Shown: positions 37,390 through 46,122 of the stretch, in pieces
Position numbering within the stretch: position 1 is the first letter of the stretch
Layout: each line of letters begins with the position of its first letter
Origin: Pseudomonas sp. BCA17
Lineage (GTDB): Bacteria > Pseudomonadota > Gammaproteobacteria > Pseudomonadales > Pseudomonadaceae
NCBI RefSeq assembly: GCF_004519405.1
Contig: NZ_SGWI01000004.1
Span: 372,001-436,000, forward strand
Reading direction: 5' to 3'
DNA length: 64,000 bases
Notes under the pieces: model-generated
Databases searched by the model: none
Seen by the model: the letters and a program-made list of their open reading frames with translations, nothing else
Told to the model about the DNA's origin: nothing
Translations under genes and position numbers: made by a program

Positions 37390-38295
37390 TTACAGGCCGG
37401 CATCCCAAGCAGGCTCGTCGGGAAAGCGCAGCACCAGAAAATCCAGCAGGCTGCGCAGGGCCGAGGGCATGTGCTTGCGTGAAGCGTACACCGCGTAAAT
37501 GCTCAAATGCCGAGGTTCTGCCTGGGGTAGCAAACGCACCAACTCGCCACGGCGCACGTAGTCACCGGCCTGGTAGCTGGGCAGTTGCGACACGCCCGCC
37601 CCGGCCAGGGTCGCACGCAACAGGGTGCTGGATTCGTTGGCAGTGATGTTGCCCTGCACCGGTACCGAGACATGCTCGCCTCCCTCTTCGAAATGCCACA
37701 GGCTTTTGCCGAAATAAGAGTGGGTCAAGCAGTTGTGGCGGGCCAGGTCCTCGACCTTCTGCGGGGCGGGGTGCTCCAGCAAGTAGGCTGGTGAAGCACA
37801 CACCACGGAGCGACAGACGGTCAGGCGCCGGGCAATCAGGTTCGGGTCCAGGTCATTACTGATGCGGATCGCTACGTCGATGCGTTCGTCCACCAGGTTC
37901 ACGGTACGGTCGAGCATTTGCATATCCACCGTCACCAAGGGGTAGCGCTTGACGTACTCGGCGATGGCGTCCGCCAATTGCGCCTGGCCGAACGAGGTGC
38001 TGACACTCAAACGCAACAGGCCACGGGGTGCCTCATCGGGCTCGCTGACGGCGGCTTGCATGTCGCAGCACAGCTCCAGCAATTGCCGGCAACGCGGCAG
38101 AGTTTCACTGCCGGCGGCGGTCAGGCTCAGCTTGCGCGTGGTGCGGTGCAGCAGGCGCGCGCCGACCCAGTCTTCCAGTACGGCCAAATAGCGCGACACC
38201 ACCGGGCGCGACAGGTCCAGATGGTCGGCGGCGGCGGATTGGCTGCCCAAGTCCACCACCGTCACAAACACGCGCATTGCTTGAAGACGATCCAT
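37390..38295 (-). CDS. LysR-family transcriptional regulator
   Basis: The 301-residue protein has an N-terminal winged helix (MDRLQAMRVFVTVVDLGS, then DHLDLSRPVVSRYLAVLEDW) and an effector domain of the CrgA/YafC-like class (GLLRLSVSTSFGQAQLADAI). It is divergent, with a 105-bp gap, from the MBL-fold gene at 38401, which with the next oxidoreductase gene is its likely target. The inducer is unknown. Confidence 0.9.
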   Translation of the reverse strand: MDRLQAMRVFVTVVDLGSQSAAADHLDLSRPVVSRYLAVLEDWVGARLLHRTTRKLSLTAAGSETLPRCRQLLELCCDMQAAVSEPDEAPRGLLRLSVSTSFGQAQLADAIAEYVKRYPLVTVDMQMLDRTVNLVDERIDVAIRISNDLDPNLIARRLTVCRSVVCASPAYLLEHPAPQKVEDLARHNCLTHSYFGKSLWHFEEGGEHVSVPVQGNITANESSTLLRATLAGAGVSQLPSYQAGDYVRRGELVRLLPQAEPRHLSIYAVYASRKHMPSALRSLLDFLVLRFPDEPAWDAGL

Positions 38296-38400
38296 GATTT
38301 GCCCGATTTTAGAAACAAACTATGTCCAAGCATCGCATTTTTTGTTGCGTTTGGTGCAACTAAGCTCTGTACATCCCTTACCGATGGCAGGAGCTGCCCG

Positions 38401-39267
38401 ATGTTTTCAACCTTCAAACGCTTGACCCTGGCCACCGCCGCCCTGGCCTTTGCAGCCCACGCGGCAGCGGCAGACCTCAAACTCGACGTGTACAACCCAG
38501 GCGAAGCGGCGATCTTCCCGGTCAGCTCGGTGCTGGTCAGCGGAGCCAAAGACGCGATCCTGGTGGATGCGCAATTCGGCAAAGGCCAGGCTGAGCAACT
38601 GGTGCAGAAAATTCGCGCCAGCGGCAAACACCTGACCACCATCTACATCAGCCACGGCGACCCGGACTACTACTTCGGCCTCGATACCCTGACCGCGGCC
38701 TTCCCCGACGCCAAGGTGCTGGCGCCGCAACCGGTGGTCGACCACATCAAGGCCACCGTGGCCGGCAAACTGGCATTCTGGGGTCCGAAAATGGGCGCCG
38801 ACAAACCGGCCAAAACCCTCGTGCCGCAAGTGCTTGAAGGCCACAGCCTGACGCTTGAAGGTGAGCAACTGGAAGTCGTCGGCCTGGACGGCCCGCAGCC
38901 GGATCGCAGCTTTGTGTGGATCCCGTCGATCAAGGCCGTCGTCGGTGGCGTGGTCGTGGCAGAAAACATCCACGTGTGGATGGCCGACACCCAGAGCGCC
39001 CAGTCCCACAAAGATTGGCTGGCGACCCTGCAACGCATCGAACAACTGAAACCGCACACGGTGATTCCGGGTCACTACCTGGGCAGCCCATCGCTCGAAT
39101 CCGTGGCGTTTACCGCTGACTACATCAAAGCCTTCGATATCGAGACGGCCAAGGCCAAGGACTCCGCCGCCCTGATCGCAGCCATGAAGAAGCGTTACCC
39201 GCCCCTCGCCGACGAAAGTTCGCTGGAACTGAGCGCCAAAGTCGCCAAGGGCGAAATGAAGTGGTGA
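38401..39267 (+). CDS. Exported metallo-beta-lactamase-fold protein with variant metal motif
   Basis: The 288-residue protein has a signal peptide (MFSTFKRLTLATAALAFAAHAAA) and an MBL fold (NPGEAAIFPVSSVLVSG, DAILVDAQFG). Where classical members have HxHxDH, this reads SHGDPDYYFG, keeping the first His and the Asp but replacing the second His with Asp and the last with Tyr. A later HYLG (VIPGHYLGS) is retained. The activity is unknown; metal binding may be altered. It is 35 bp before a NAD(P)-binding protein gene and divergent from a LysR gene. Confidence 0.82.
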   Translation: MFSTFKRLTLATAALAFAAHAAAADLKLDVYNPGEAAIFPVSSVLVSGAKDAILVDAQFGKGQAEQLVQKIRASGKHLTTIYISHGDPDYYFGLDTLTAAFPDAKVLAPQPVVDHIKATVAGKLAFWGPKMGADKPAKTLVPQVLEGHSLTLEGEQLEVVGLDGPQPDRSFVWIPSIKAVVGGVVVAENIHVWMADTQSAQSHKDWLATLQRIEQLKPHTVIPGHYLGSPSLESVAFTADYIKAFDIETAKAKDSAALIAAMKKRYPPLADESSLELSAKVAKGEMKW

Positions 39268-39302
39268 TTGGTTTTTAAACCCTGATCGTACTGGAGAATG
39301 TC

Positions 39303-39917
39303 ATGAGCAAGATTGCAATCATTGGGGCCACCGGCCGTGCCGGTAGCCAACTGCTGGAAGAAGCGCTGCGCCGTGGACATACCGTCACCGCCATCGCTCG
39401 TAATACCGACAAACTGACGGCGCGCCCGGGCGTGACCGTCAAGCAAGTCGACGCCCTGGATGCCAACGCCCTGCAACAGGCGGTGAGCGGCAATGACGTG
39501 GTGATCAGTGCCGCGCACTTCTCCACCCTGCCCGCCAGTGCCGTGATCGGCCCGGTGAAAAAGGCCGGCGTGAAACGCCTGCTGGTGGTAGGTGGTGCTG
39601 GTTCGTTGCTGCTGCCGGGTGGCGGGCGCGTGATCGACAGCCCGGGCTTCCCTGCCGAATACAAAGCTGAAGCCAGCGCGGGCGCGGAGTTTCTCGACGC
39701 ACTGCGCCAGGAGAAAGAATTGGATTGGACGTTCCTGTCGCCATCGGCGGAGTTCGTGGAAACCGAGCGCACCGGGAAATTCCGCTTGGGCCAGGATGAT
39801 TTGCTGGTGAGCAGCGAAGGCCGCAGTTGGATCAGCTTCGCTGACTTCGCTATCGCCTTGATCGACGAAGTTGAATCACCGAAGCACTCCCGCCAGCGCT
39901 TCACCGTCGGCTACTGA
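39303..39917 (+). CDS. NAD(P)-dependent oxidoreductase (atypical SDR, NAD(P)H-binding)
   Basis: The 204-residue protein has a Rossmann motif IAIIGATGRAGSQLLEEAL at the N-terminus and RLLVVGGAGSLLLPGG in the middle, typical of the YwnB-like NAD(P)H-binding group of atypical short-chain dehydrogenases. No YxxxK catalytic pair is obvious, so it may be a redox sensor or isomerase. It is probably transcribed with the MBL-fold gene. Confidence 0.85.
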   Translation: MSKIAIIGATGRAGSQLLEEALRRGHTVTAIARNTDKLTARPGVTVKQVDALDANALQQAVSGNDVVISAAHFSTLPASAVIGPVKKAGVKRLLVVGGAGSLLLPGGGRVIDSPGFPAEYKAEASAGAEFLDALRQEKELDWTFLSPSAEFVETERTGKFRLGQDDLLVSSEGRSWISFADFAIALIDEVESPKHSRQRFTVGY

Positions 39918-39944
39918 TCTGCGGGAGGGGCAAGCTTTACAGCT

Positions 39945-39970
39945 GTAGGCGCGAGCTTGCTCGCGCCTAC
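39945..39970. repeat. REP-type hairpin
   Basis: A self-complementary run GTAGGCGCGAGC / GCTCGCGCCTAC (39945-39956, 39959-39970) lies between the convergent oxidoreductase and LysR genes. Confidence 0.75.
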
Positions 39971-39978
39971 CAAAAGCC

Positions 39979-40860
39979 TTAACCCCGCCTCCCACATTGC
40001 GCCTGGCTCACCAGCCAACTCATCAATGCTTCCAGCCCTGGCGAGGGCTCGGCTCCCGCTGGATATACCAGGTAATACGCCATCCCCGTCGGTACCTTCA
40101 ATTCAAACGGCGTCGCCAAGCGCCCCGCTTTCAGATCTTCGCCAATCAGCGCGCTGTCGCCGATCGCCACGCCTGAACCTTGTGACGCCACCGTCATGGC
40201 CAAATCCAGCGTCTCGAAATGATGCCCCTGGGCCAGATTGCTCAACCGCGTATTCGCCGCTTTCAACCACAACGCCCAATCCCGCCCGTCCCGCGTGGGG
40301 TGCAGCAGCACCTGGTGCTGCAAGTCCGCCGGTGTCTGCAAACCAGCGAGCAAGACAGGTGCGCAGACCGGCGTGAGCTGCTCATCAAACAAGTGCCGCG
40401 CCTCGGCGGATTGCTCGGCAATGGGCGCATAGACCACCGCGGCGTCGAATGACTCGCGACGAAAGTCCACGGTGTAGGCCACGGAGGTGGTGAGTTCCAC
40501 CGGCACATCCGGACGTTCACGCTGCCATTGCATCAGGCGCGGCAGCAGCCACCGCATGGCACAGGTGGGCGCTTTGAGTTGCAGGGTTTCCCGACGATCG
40601 CCGATCTGCTCCAGCGCGTCCGAGATCAAGCCAAACACCTGCTGCACACGCAGGGACCATTCCCGCCCCTCTTCGGTCAGGCTCAAGCCCCGCGCCTGGC
40701 GCCGGAACAAGGCGTAGCCCAAATGGCTCTCCAGCCCGGCAATCTGCCGGCTCACCGCGCCTTGGGTGATATGCAATTGCTCGGCGGCGCGGGTGAAATT
40801 GCAGCACTGGGCGGTGACCCAAAATGTGTGCAAGGCGGGCAGCGGAGGAAGACGTTTCAT
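39979..40860 (-). CDS. LysR-family regulator (GcvA-like)
   Basis: The 293-residue protein opens MKRLPPLPALHTFWVTAQCC with the helix-turn-helix AAEQLHITQGAVSRQIAGLE, a GcvA/AmpR-type N-terminus, followed by a substrate-binding domain. It is divergent from the ThDP decarboxylase gene (111-bp gap) and probably regulates it. The effector is unknown. Confidence 0.88.
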   Translation of the reverse strand: MKRLPPLPALHTFWVTAQCCNFTRAAEQLHITQGAVSRQIAGLESHLGYALFRRQARGLSLTEEGREWSLRVQQVFGLISDALEQIGDRRETLQLKAPTCAMRWLLPRLMQWQRERPDVPVELTTSVAYTVDFRRESFDAAVVYAPIAEQSAEARHLFDEQLTPVCAPVLLAGLQTPADLQHQVLLHPTRDGRDWALWLKAANTRLSNLAQGHHFETLDLAMTVASQGSGVAIGDSALIGEDLKAGRLATPFELKVPTGMAYYLVYPAGAEPSPGLEALMSWLVSQAQCGRRG

Positions 40861-40970
40861 TGCAGTGAGCCATGACGTGAGGACATGGCCAGTATGACTT
40901 TTTATCGATTGTTGCCGCTACCGCCGAGCCGCTCCAATACCGCCTCGAATCCCTGACAAGAGCGACATGT

Positions 40971-42596
40971 ATGGCGACCTGCGGCGAAGTATTGGTCAAC
41001 CTCCTGGAACGCTACGGTGTGGACCAGGTGTTCGGTATTCCCGGCGTGCACACCGTGGAGCTGTACCGTGGCCTGGCGCGTTCCGGCATCCGTCACGTCA
41101 CCCCGCGCCATGAACAGGGTGCCGGGTTTATGGCGGATGGTTATGCGCGTACCCGCGGCAAGCCCGGCGTGTGCTTCATCATCACCGGCCCCGGCATGAC
41201 CAATATCACCACCGCCATGGGCCAAGCCTATGCGGACTCGATCCCGATGCTGGTGATTTCCAGCGTGCAATCGCGCAGTCAATTGGGCGGCGGGCGCGGC
41301 AAGTTGCATGAGTTACCGAACCAGAGCGCAATGATCGCGGGCGTGGCGGCGTTCTCCCATACCTTGATGTCGGCCGCAGAATTGCCGGGCGTACTGGCGC
41401 GGGCCTTTGCAGTGTTCCAGGCCGGTCGACCGCGCCCCGTACACATCGAAATCCCGCTGGATGTGCTGGTGGAAAACGCCGATGCGTTGCTGGGCTGTGA
41501 GCCTGTCAGCGTGGCCCGGGCCGGCGCGGCGCCGTCGTCGGTCAAGCAAATGGGCCAATTGCTTGCCGCAGCAAAACGCCCTTTGATCCTGGCGGGTGGC
41601 GGCGCCATTGGGGGCGCGCCTGAGTTGACGCGCCTGGCCGAAACCCTCGGTGCACCGGTAGCACTGACCATCAATGCCAAGGGCATGCTGCCCTCCTCTC
41701 ATCCACTGCTGATCGGCTCGACCCAGACCCTGGCCGCCACACGCGCGCTGGTGGCCGAAGCCGACGTGGTGCTGGCCATCGGCACCGAACTGGCGGAAAC
41801 CGACTACGACGTGACCTTTGCCGGCGGCTTCGAGATCCCGGGCGCGCTGCTGCGTATCGATATCGACGCCGACCAGACCGTGCGCAACTACCCGCCACGG
41901 GTGGCACTGGTGGCCGACGCGCAAATGGCCGCCGCCGCGTTGCTGGACGACTTGCACAGCCGGCCATTGCCGGCTCGCGATTCGACCTGGGGCAGGCAAC
42001 GAGTCGCCCGTCTGTGGGCCGAACTGACGCCGGCGTGGGATGCCGCCACTCGCGCACAGACTCTGTTCCTCAACACGATTCTGGATGAACTGCCTGGCGC
42101 CGTGCTGGTGGGCGATTCCACCCAACCGGTGTACAGCGGCAACCTGACCCTGAACCTCGACCATCCACGTCGCTGGTTCAATTCCTCCACCGGCTACGGC
42201 ACCCTGGGCTATGCCTTGCCGGCCGCTATCGGCGCCTGGCTGGGACGTGGCGACGGGCAGCCAGTGGTGTGCCTGATCGGCGATGGCGGCCTCCAGTTCA
42301 GCCTGCCGGAACTGGCCAGTGCAGTGGAGGCCCGTACGCCGATCATTGTGCTGCTGTGGAATAACCAGGGTTACGAAGAGATCAAGAAATACATGGTCAA
42401 CCGCGCCATAGAACCGGTGGGCGTAGACATCTATACGCCGGACTTTATCGGCGTGGCCAAAGCCTTGGGCTGTGCTGCCGAAAGCGCCCACGGCATTGCG
42501 CCGTTGCGGGCGGCATTGCGCGCCGCCATGGACCGCCAGGGCCCGACGCTGATTGAAGTCGACCAGGCCCTGTGGACGCAGGGGGTGGCGGAATAA
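40971..42596 (+). CDS. ThDP-dependent decarboxylase, likely 5-guanidino-2-oxopentanoate decarboxylase (AruI-like)
   Basis: The 541-residue protein is of the acetolactate-synthase/decarboxylase superfamily. It has an N-terminal Pyr domain with the catalytic Glu in PRHEQGAGFMADGYAR, a central domain, and a C-terminal PP domain with LIGDGGLQFSLPEL...LLWNN binding ThDP-Mg. The opening MATCGEVLVNLLERYGVDQV and the overall form recall annotated AruI enzymes, which decarboxylate 2-ketoarginine to 4-guanidinobutanal in the arginine transaminase route. The aruH transaminase is not nearby, so the assignment is by resemblance. Confidence 0.72.
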   Translation: MATCGEVLVNLLERYGVDQVFGIPGVHTVELYRGLARSGIRHVTPRHEQGAGFMADGYARTRGKPGVCFIITGPGMTNITTAMGQAYADSIPMLVISSVQSRSQLGGGRGKLHELPNQSAMIAGVAAFSHTLMSAAELPGVLARAFAVFQAGRPRPVHIEIPLDVLVENADALLGCEPVSVARAGAAPSSVKQMGQLLAAAKRPLILAGGGAIGGAPELTRLAETLGAPVALTINAKGMLPSSHPLLIGSTQTLAATRALVAEADVVLAIGTELAETDYDVTFAGGFEIPGALLRIDIDADQTVRNYPPRVALVADAQMAAAALLDDLHSRPLPARDSTWGRQRVARLWAELTPAWDAATRAQTLFLNTILDELPGAVLVGDSTQPVYSGNLTLNLDHPRRWFNSSTGYGTLGYALPAAIGAWLGRGDGQPVVCLIGDGGLQFSLPELASAVEARTPIIVLLWNNQGYEEIKKYMVNRAIEPVGVDIYTPDFIGVAKALGCAAESAHGIAPLRAALRAAMDRQGPTLIEVDQALWTQGVAE

Positions 42597-42762
42597 GTGG
42601 GGACTGCACGGTGTCTGCATTGAGACTACGTGACGCACCGGCGATAGCGCACAGGCGGAGACTGACGTCGTGTTAGCAACATTATTTGTCCCACACCAAA
42701 CATAGAAACGGCCTACAGAGCTTTCTATTGGCACGCTCGTTCCGTTAAGCTTTTGTGCAGTC

Positions 42763-42782
42763 TTGTACTGAGTTCGGTACAA
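42763..42782. promoter_or_regulatory. Inverted repeat before the broken LysR gene
   Basis: TTGTAC (42763-42768) and GTACAA (42777-42782) are spaced 8 nt apart, 20 bp before the LysR start. It may be a surviving autoregulatory operator. Confidence 0.35.
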
Positions 42783-42802
42783 CGGGTTTACGGACGAAAC
42801 CG

Positions 42803-43190
42803 ATGCTAAACAGTAACTTGCTCAGAAAGCTCGATATGCAAGACTTGATGGTATTTATCGCCGTCTATGACCAGAGCAGCGTTACCGAGGTATCCGAAAC
42901 GCTGTTCGTCAGTCAGTCCACCGTGAGCTACAGCCTGAAGAAGCTGCGCACCAGCTTTGAAGACGAGCTGTTTATCAACACGCGGGCCGGCATGCGCCCG
43001 ACCTACAAGGCCACCACCATGTATGGCCATGTGCGCAAGATCCTGGAAAGCATCAACCTGTGCCACGCCGGTGGCCAGGCCTTCGACCCGAAGCAAAAGG
43101 CCGCTTCGACCTGGTGATGGCGTCGGCCCACACGTGCACCGTGCCCATGACGAACCGGTGGGTATGTGCCGACCTGGCGTTGCTATAAGC
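42803..43190 (+). pseudogene. Truncated LysR-family regulator
   Basis: The frame starts ATG 42803 with an intact LysR DNA-binding domain (LDMQDLMVFIAVYDQSSV, then TLFVSQSTVSYSLKKLR) but stops at 43117 after only 104 residues, in QAFDPKQKAASTW. LysR proteins are about 300 residues. Shifting frame at the break gives GRFDLVMASAHTC, which resembles a later part of a LysR effector domain and itself stops near 43187. An internal deletion with frameshift best explains this. It could still make a DNA-binding fragment. Confidence 0.75.
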
Positions 43191-43191
43191 C

Positions 43192-43554
43192 TTAGCCGAT
43201 CGCGACTTTGCTGTAGGACTCGCGATCCATGTCCACCAATTGCACACTGAACTGGACCTGCAGGTCCGCCGGCCATTCGCTCAGGTCCTGCAATGCCGCC
43301 AACAGGCTTTGCGACAACTGCTGCTTGATCTGCGGCGACCGCCCGCTGAGCAGTGACAGCTTCACCGCGATAAAACCGCGGGGGCTGAGGGAGGTGCCGA
43401 CCTGGAAATGTTCCACCTTCACTGCGCGGCTCTTGATATCGAACTCGGACGCAAACTGCCCGGACGCCATCAGCACGTTGTTGAGCCGCAACAGGGTTTT
43501 CTCGACAGGCAGGTCTGTGAGGTTGGCGGTGTATTCCAGATGCAGGTGCGGCAT
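43192..43554 (-). CDS. 5-carboxymethyl-2-hydroxymuconate isomerase (CHMI family)
   Basis: The 120-residue product is of the tautomerase superfamily. It begins MPHLHLEYTANL, giving the N-terminal catalytic Pro1 after Met removal, and has the family segment FQVGTSLSPRGFIAVKLSLLSGR. In homoprotocatechuate degradation the enzyme isomerises CHM, but no other hpa/hpc gene is present here, so its role is uncertain. It lies 70 bp after ltrA on the same strand. Confidence 0.85.
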   Translation of the reverse strand: MPHLHLEYTANLTDLPVEKTLLRLNNVLMASGQFASEFDIKSRAVKVEHFQVGTSLSPRGFIAVKLSLLSGRSPQIKQQLSQSLLAALQDLSEWPADLQVQFSVQLVDMDRESYSKVAIG

Positions 43555-43624
43555 TAAAAGCTCCCAATGGTTGTAGGAAAAGAGTCATACATATAGCACG
43601 CAGCCGGGCTGATTCAGAGCGCTT

Positions 43625-44812
43625 TCAGTGTGAAACTTCTGCCACGCTGCGCAGCGAACGATTCTCCCAAAATGCCACGATTACCAGGATCGCCGTGGTC
43701 AGTGCCCCCAGCACCAACGCCGAAAACACCTGTTGCCAGCCCAGCGGTAACAACACCAGCAACATCAACACGCCGCCCAGGTGCGAGAGCGGTGGCAACG
43801 GCCGGCTGGTCATCACCCATTTGAACAACGCACTGCCTAGCAGAAACACCCCCGGACCCGCGATGATCGCCAGCACGCCCGCCTGGCTAGCATGCCCGGG
43901 GTGCACCAGCACCAGCTCGTCGGCCACCGCGCTGACAATGATCCCCGCCACGATCAACACGTGCAGGTAGGTGTAGGCGATCCGTGCCTGTCGGCCTGGG
44001 TCGGCGGAACTGGCAATTCGGTGATGAGCGCGTTCGGCACCGCTGTCAAAATAGATCCACCACAGGGCGATACTGCCCACCACGGCCACCAGGAAGGCGC
44101 CGAAACCTTCGACACTCCAAGGCAACTCGGCGAAGGTGGCGCCGGTCACCAGCAGTGATTCCCCGAGGGCAATGATCACAAACAGGCCGCAGCGTTCGGC
44201 CATGTGACTGCCTTCCACATTCCAGTCCGCCAGCGTCGAACGCCCAAGCCCCGGCACCCAGAAATACACCGACGGGGATATCAGCTCGATCAATAGCGCC
44301 AGCGCCCAGCAGGCCAGGCGCTGCTCGCCCTCCAGCAACGCTCCGGTCAGCCAGAACACACCGGAGCAGAGCATCCACACCAGAATCCGCTGGAAATTGC
44401 GGATCATGTTCAGTGACTCGCCACGCACGGCCCACAAGGCAAACAGCGTACGGCCCACTTGCATGCAGACGTAGGCGCCGGCGAATAACAGCCCTCGGTC
44501 CGTAAAGGCCTTGGGGATTGATGACGACAGCAACAGACCGGCTACCATCAAGCCGAACAGGCCGAGGCGCACAGGGATTTTTTCCGGGTCGAGCCAGTTG
44601 GTGACCCACGAAGTGAAGATCCACACCCACCACACCGCGACCATCATCAGCGCCACCTGCACCGCGCCAACCAAGGTCAGGTGGGCCAGCAGCGAATGGG
44701 ACAGTTGGGTCACGGCAAACACAAACACCAGGTCGAAGAACAACTCGACCATGCCGACCTTGCCACTGTCCTGACTGCCGCGCCCACGTAGTAACGAACG
44801 GGGTAAGGTCAT
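43625..44812 (-). CDS. Low temperature requirement protein A (LtrA family) membrane protein
   Basis: The 395-residue integral membrane protein has about ten hydrophobic helices. Near the N-terminus is the LtrA signature VELFFDLVFVFAVTQLSHSL, and near residues 195-225 EGSHMAERCGLFVIIALGES. The family name comes from Listeria; its molecular function is unknown. The start ATG 44812 follows AGGGAG; the longer frame runs into the LysR 3' end. It lies 25 bp after a LysR gene on the same strand. Confidence 0.88.
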   Translation of the reverse strand: MTLPRSLLRGRGSQDSGKVGMVELFFDLVFVFAVTQLSHSLLAHLTLVGAVQVALMMVAVWWVWIFTSWVTNWLDPEKIPVRLGLFGLMVAGLLLSSSIPKAFTDRGLLFAGAYVCMQVGRTLFALWAVRGESLNMIRNFQRILVWMLCSGVFWLTGALLEGEQRLACWALALLIELISPSVYFWVPGLGRSTLADWNVEGSHMAERCGLFVIIALGESLLVTGATFAELPWSVEGFGAFLVAVVGSIALWWIYFDSGAERAHHRIASSADPGRQARIAYTYLHVLIVAGIIVSAVADELVLVHPGHASQAGVLAIIAGPGVFLLGSALFKWVMTSRPLPPLSHLGGVLMLLVLLPLGWQQVFSALVLGALTTAILVIVAFWENRSLRSVAEVSH

Positions 44813-44837
44813 CGGTGCTTCTCCCTGAAGGGTTGAC

Positions 44838-45773
44838 TCAAGATTTTGGCGGCGGCTCCGCCAGCAAGCCTCGCTCACTCATGAAAGCTTCCAGGCGCGA
44901 GCGCATCCAGCGTTCCGCCGGGTCGGTATCGACATGGCTGAGCCAGACCATGGACAGGTCCAGGGTCGGGGTTTCAAACGGAAACGGCTCGCAGAACAGA
45001 TGCCCGCCGGCGGCCATGGCCTGGGCGGTGTAGTCCGGGAGGCTGGCGATCATGTCGGTGCCGGCGAGCAATGCCGGCAGCGCGCTGTATTGCGGCACCG
45101 ACAGCACCACCTGGCGCTTGCGGCCAATCTCCGCCAGCCATTCATCGGCAAACCCGGACACGTTGGCGGTATGGGACACCAGCACATGGGGCCGTGCGCA
45201 ATATTCGTCGAGGGTCAGCGGTGTGTCCGAAGCATCGGCGCGCAACAGGCACGGGCGGATATGCCGCAACAGTTTACGTTTGGCGTTGGCCGGCAGGCCG
45301 CGGGTCTGGGTGATGCCGACCGTGATATCACCGGAAGCCAGCAAGTCCGGGATACGCCAGTAATCCACATGCTGCACCACAAACACCACCGATGGCGCTT
45401 CCTGGCGCAACGCCCGCAGCAACGGCGGCAGCAGGCCGAACTCGACGTCGTCGGACAGGCCGATGCGAAAGGTCATGGTGCTCAGGGAGGGGTCGAAATC
45501 GTGGGTCAGGCTCAAGGCCGACGACAGCGAATCCAGGGCCGGCGACAGGTGCTGGATGATCTCCTCGGCCCGCGCCGTCGGTTCCATGCGGTGACCGACG
45601 CGTATGAACAGCGGGTCATTGAACAAGGTGCGTAAACGGTTGAGGGCCGAACTGATGGTCGGCTGGCCGAGAAACAGCTTCTCCGCCACCCGTGTCACGT
45701 TGCGCTCGAGCATCAGTGCTTCGAAGACCACCATCAGGTTGATGTCGGCCTTGCGTAGTTCATTACGATTCAT
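44838..45773 (-). CDS. LysR-family transcriptional regulator
   Basis: The 311-residue protein starts MNRNELRKADINLMVVFEAL with helix-turn-helix VAEKLFLGQPTISSALNRLR, the NodD/SyrM/PcpR-like subclass, followed by an effector domain. ATG 45773 is preferred; the upstream extension is not needed. It shares orientation with ltrA, 25 bp downstream, and may control it. Confidence 0.88.
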   Translation of the reverse strand: MNRNELRKADINLMVVFEALMLERNVTRVAEKLFLGQPTISSALNRLRTLFNDPLFIRVGHRMEPTARAEEIIQHLSPALDSLSSALSLTHDFDPSLSTMTFRIGLSDDVEFGLLPPLLRALRQEAPSVVFVVQHVDYWRIPDLLASGDITVGITQTRGLPANAKRKLLRHIRPCLLRADASDTPLTLDEYCARPHVLVSHTANVSGFADEWLAEIGRKRQVVLSVPQYSALPALLAGTDMIASLPDYTAQAMAAGGHLFCEPFPFETPTLDLSMVWLSHVDTDPAERWMRSRLEAFMSERGLLAEPPPKS

Positions 45774-45902
45774 CGGCGCCTGCCCCTTTCCCCAAGACAT
45801 CGCGCAGTTTAGAAAGCCCATGGGCCTGCGTCTATGTGAACACTGTTCATCGAACGGCTTTGGGACTATAAATCAGCTCTTGAAGGTCACAGGAACACCA
45901 TC

Positions 45903-46079
45903 GTGCTGGTCATTATCGCCTTGGCCATTGTCGTGGCCGGGTTCTGTCTCTGGGTTGTCCGCCTCATCGCCAACCCCACCGTGAGGACATTGCTGCGCGT
46001 ATTTATCGGCTTGTGCCTGGCGACGGTGATCGCCTATATGGTACTGGCGGCGGGGTTTCCGACGTCGCTGCTGGTTTAA
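45903..46079 (+). CDS. Small membrane protein, 58 residues
   Basis: Starting at GTG 45903, the frame reads MLVIIALAIVVAGFCLWVV, then a short basic loop RLIANPTVRTLLR, then VFIGLCLATVIAYMVLAAG and a TAA stop at 46077. Two membrane helices with a positive turn fit a small inner-membrane protein. AGGA lies 8 nt before the start. I do not recognise the family. It is divergent from the LysR gene. Confidence 0.55.
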   Translation: MLVIIALAIVVAGFCLWVVRLIANPTVRTLLRVFIGLCLATVIAYMVLAAGFPTSLLV

Positions 46080-46122
46080 TCTCAAATGGCCTCAACCTGG
46101 TTGAGAGCAAGGACTGCCAAGC

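Noticed and set aside
41313..42782. 489-codon frame antisense to the ThDP decarboxylase
   Set aside because: Antisense shadow of a gene with clear ThDP motifs.
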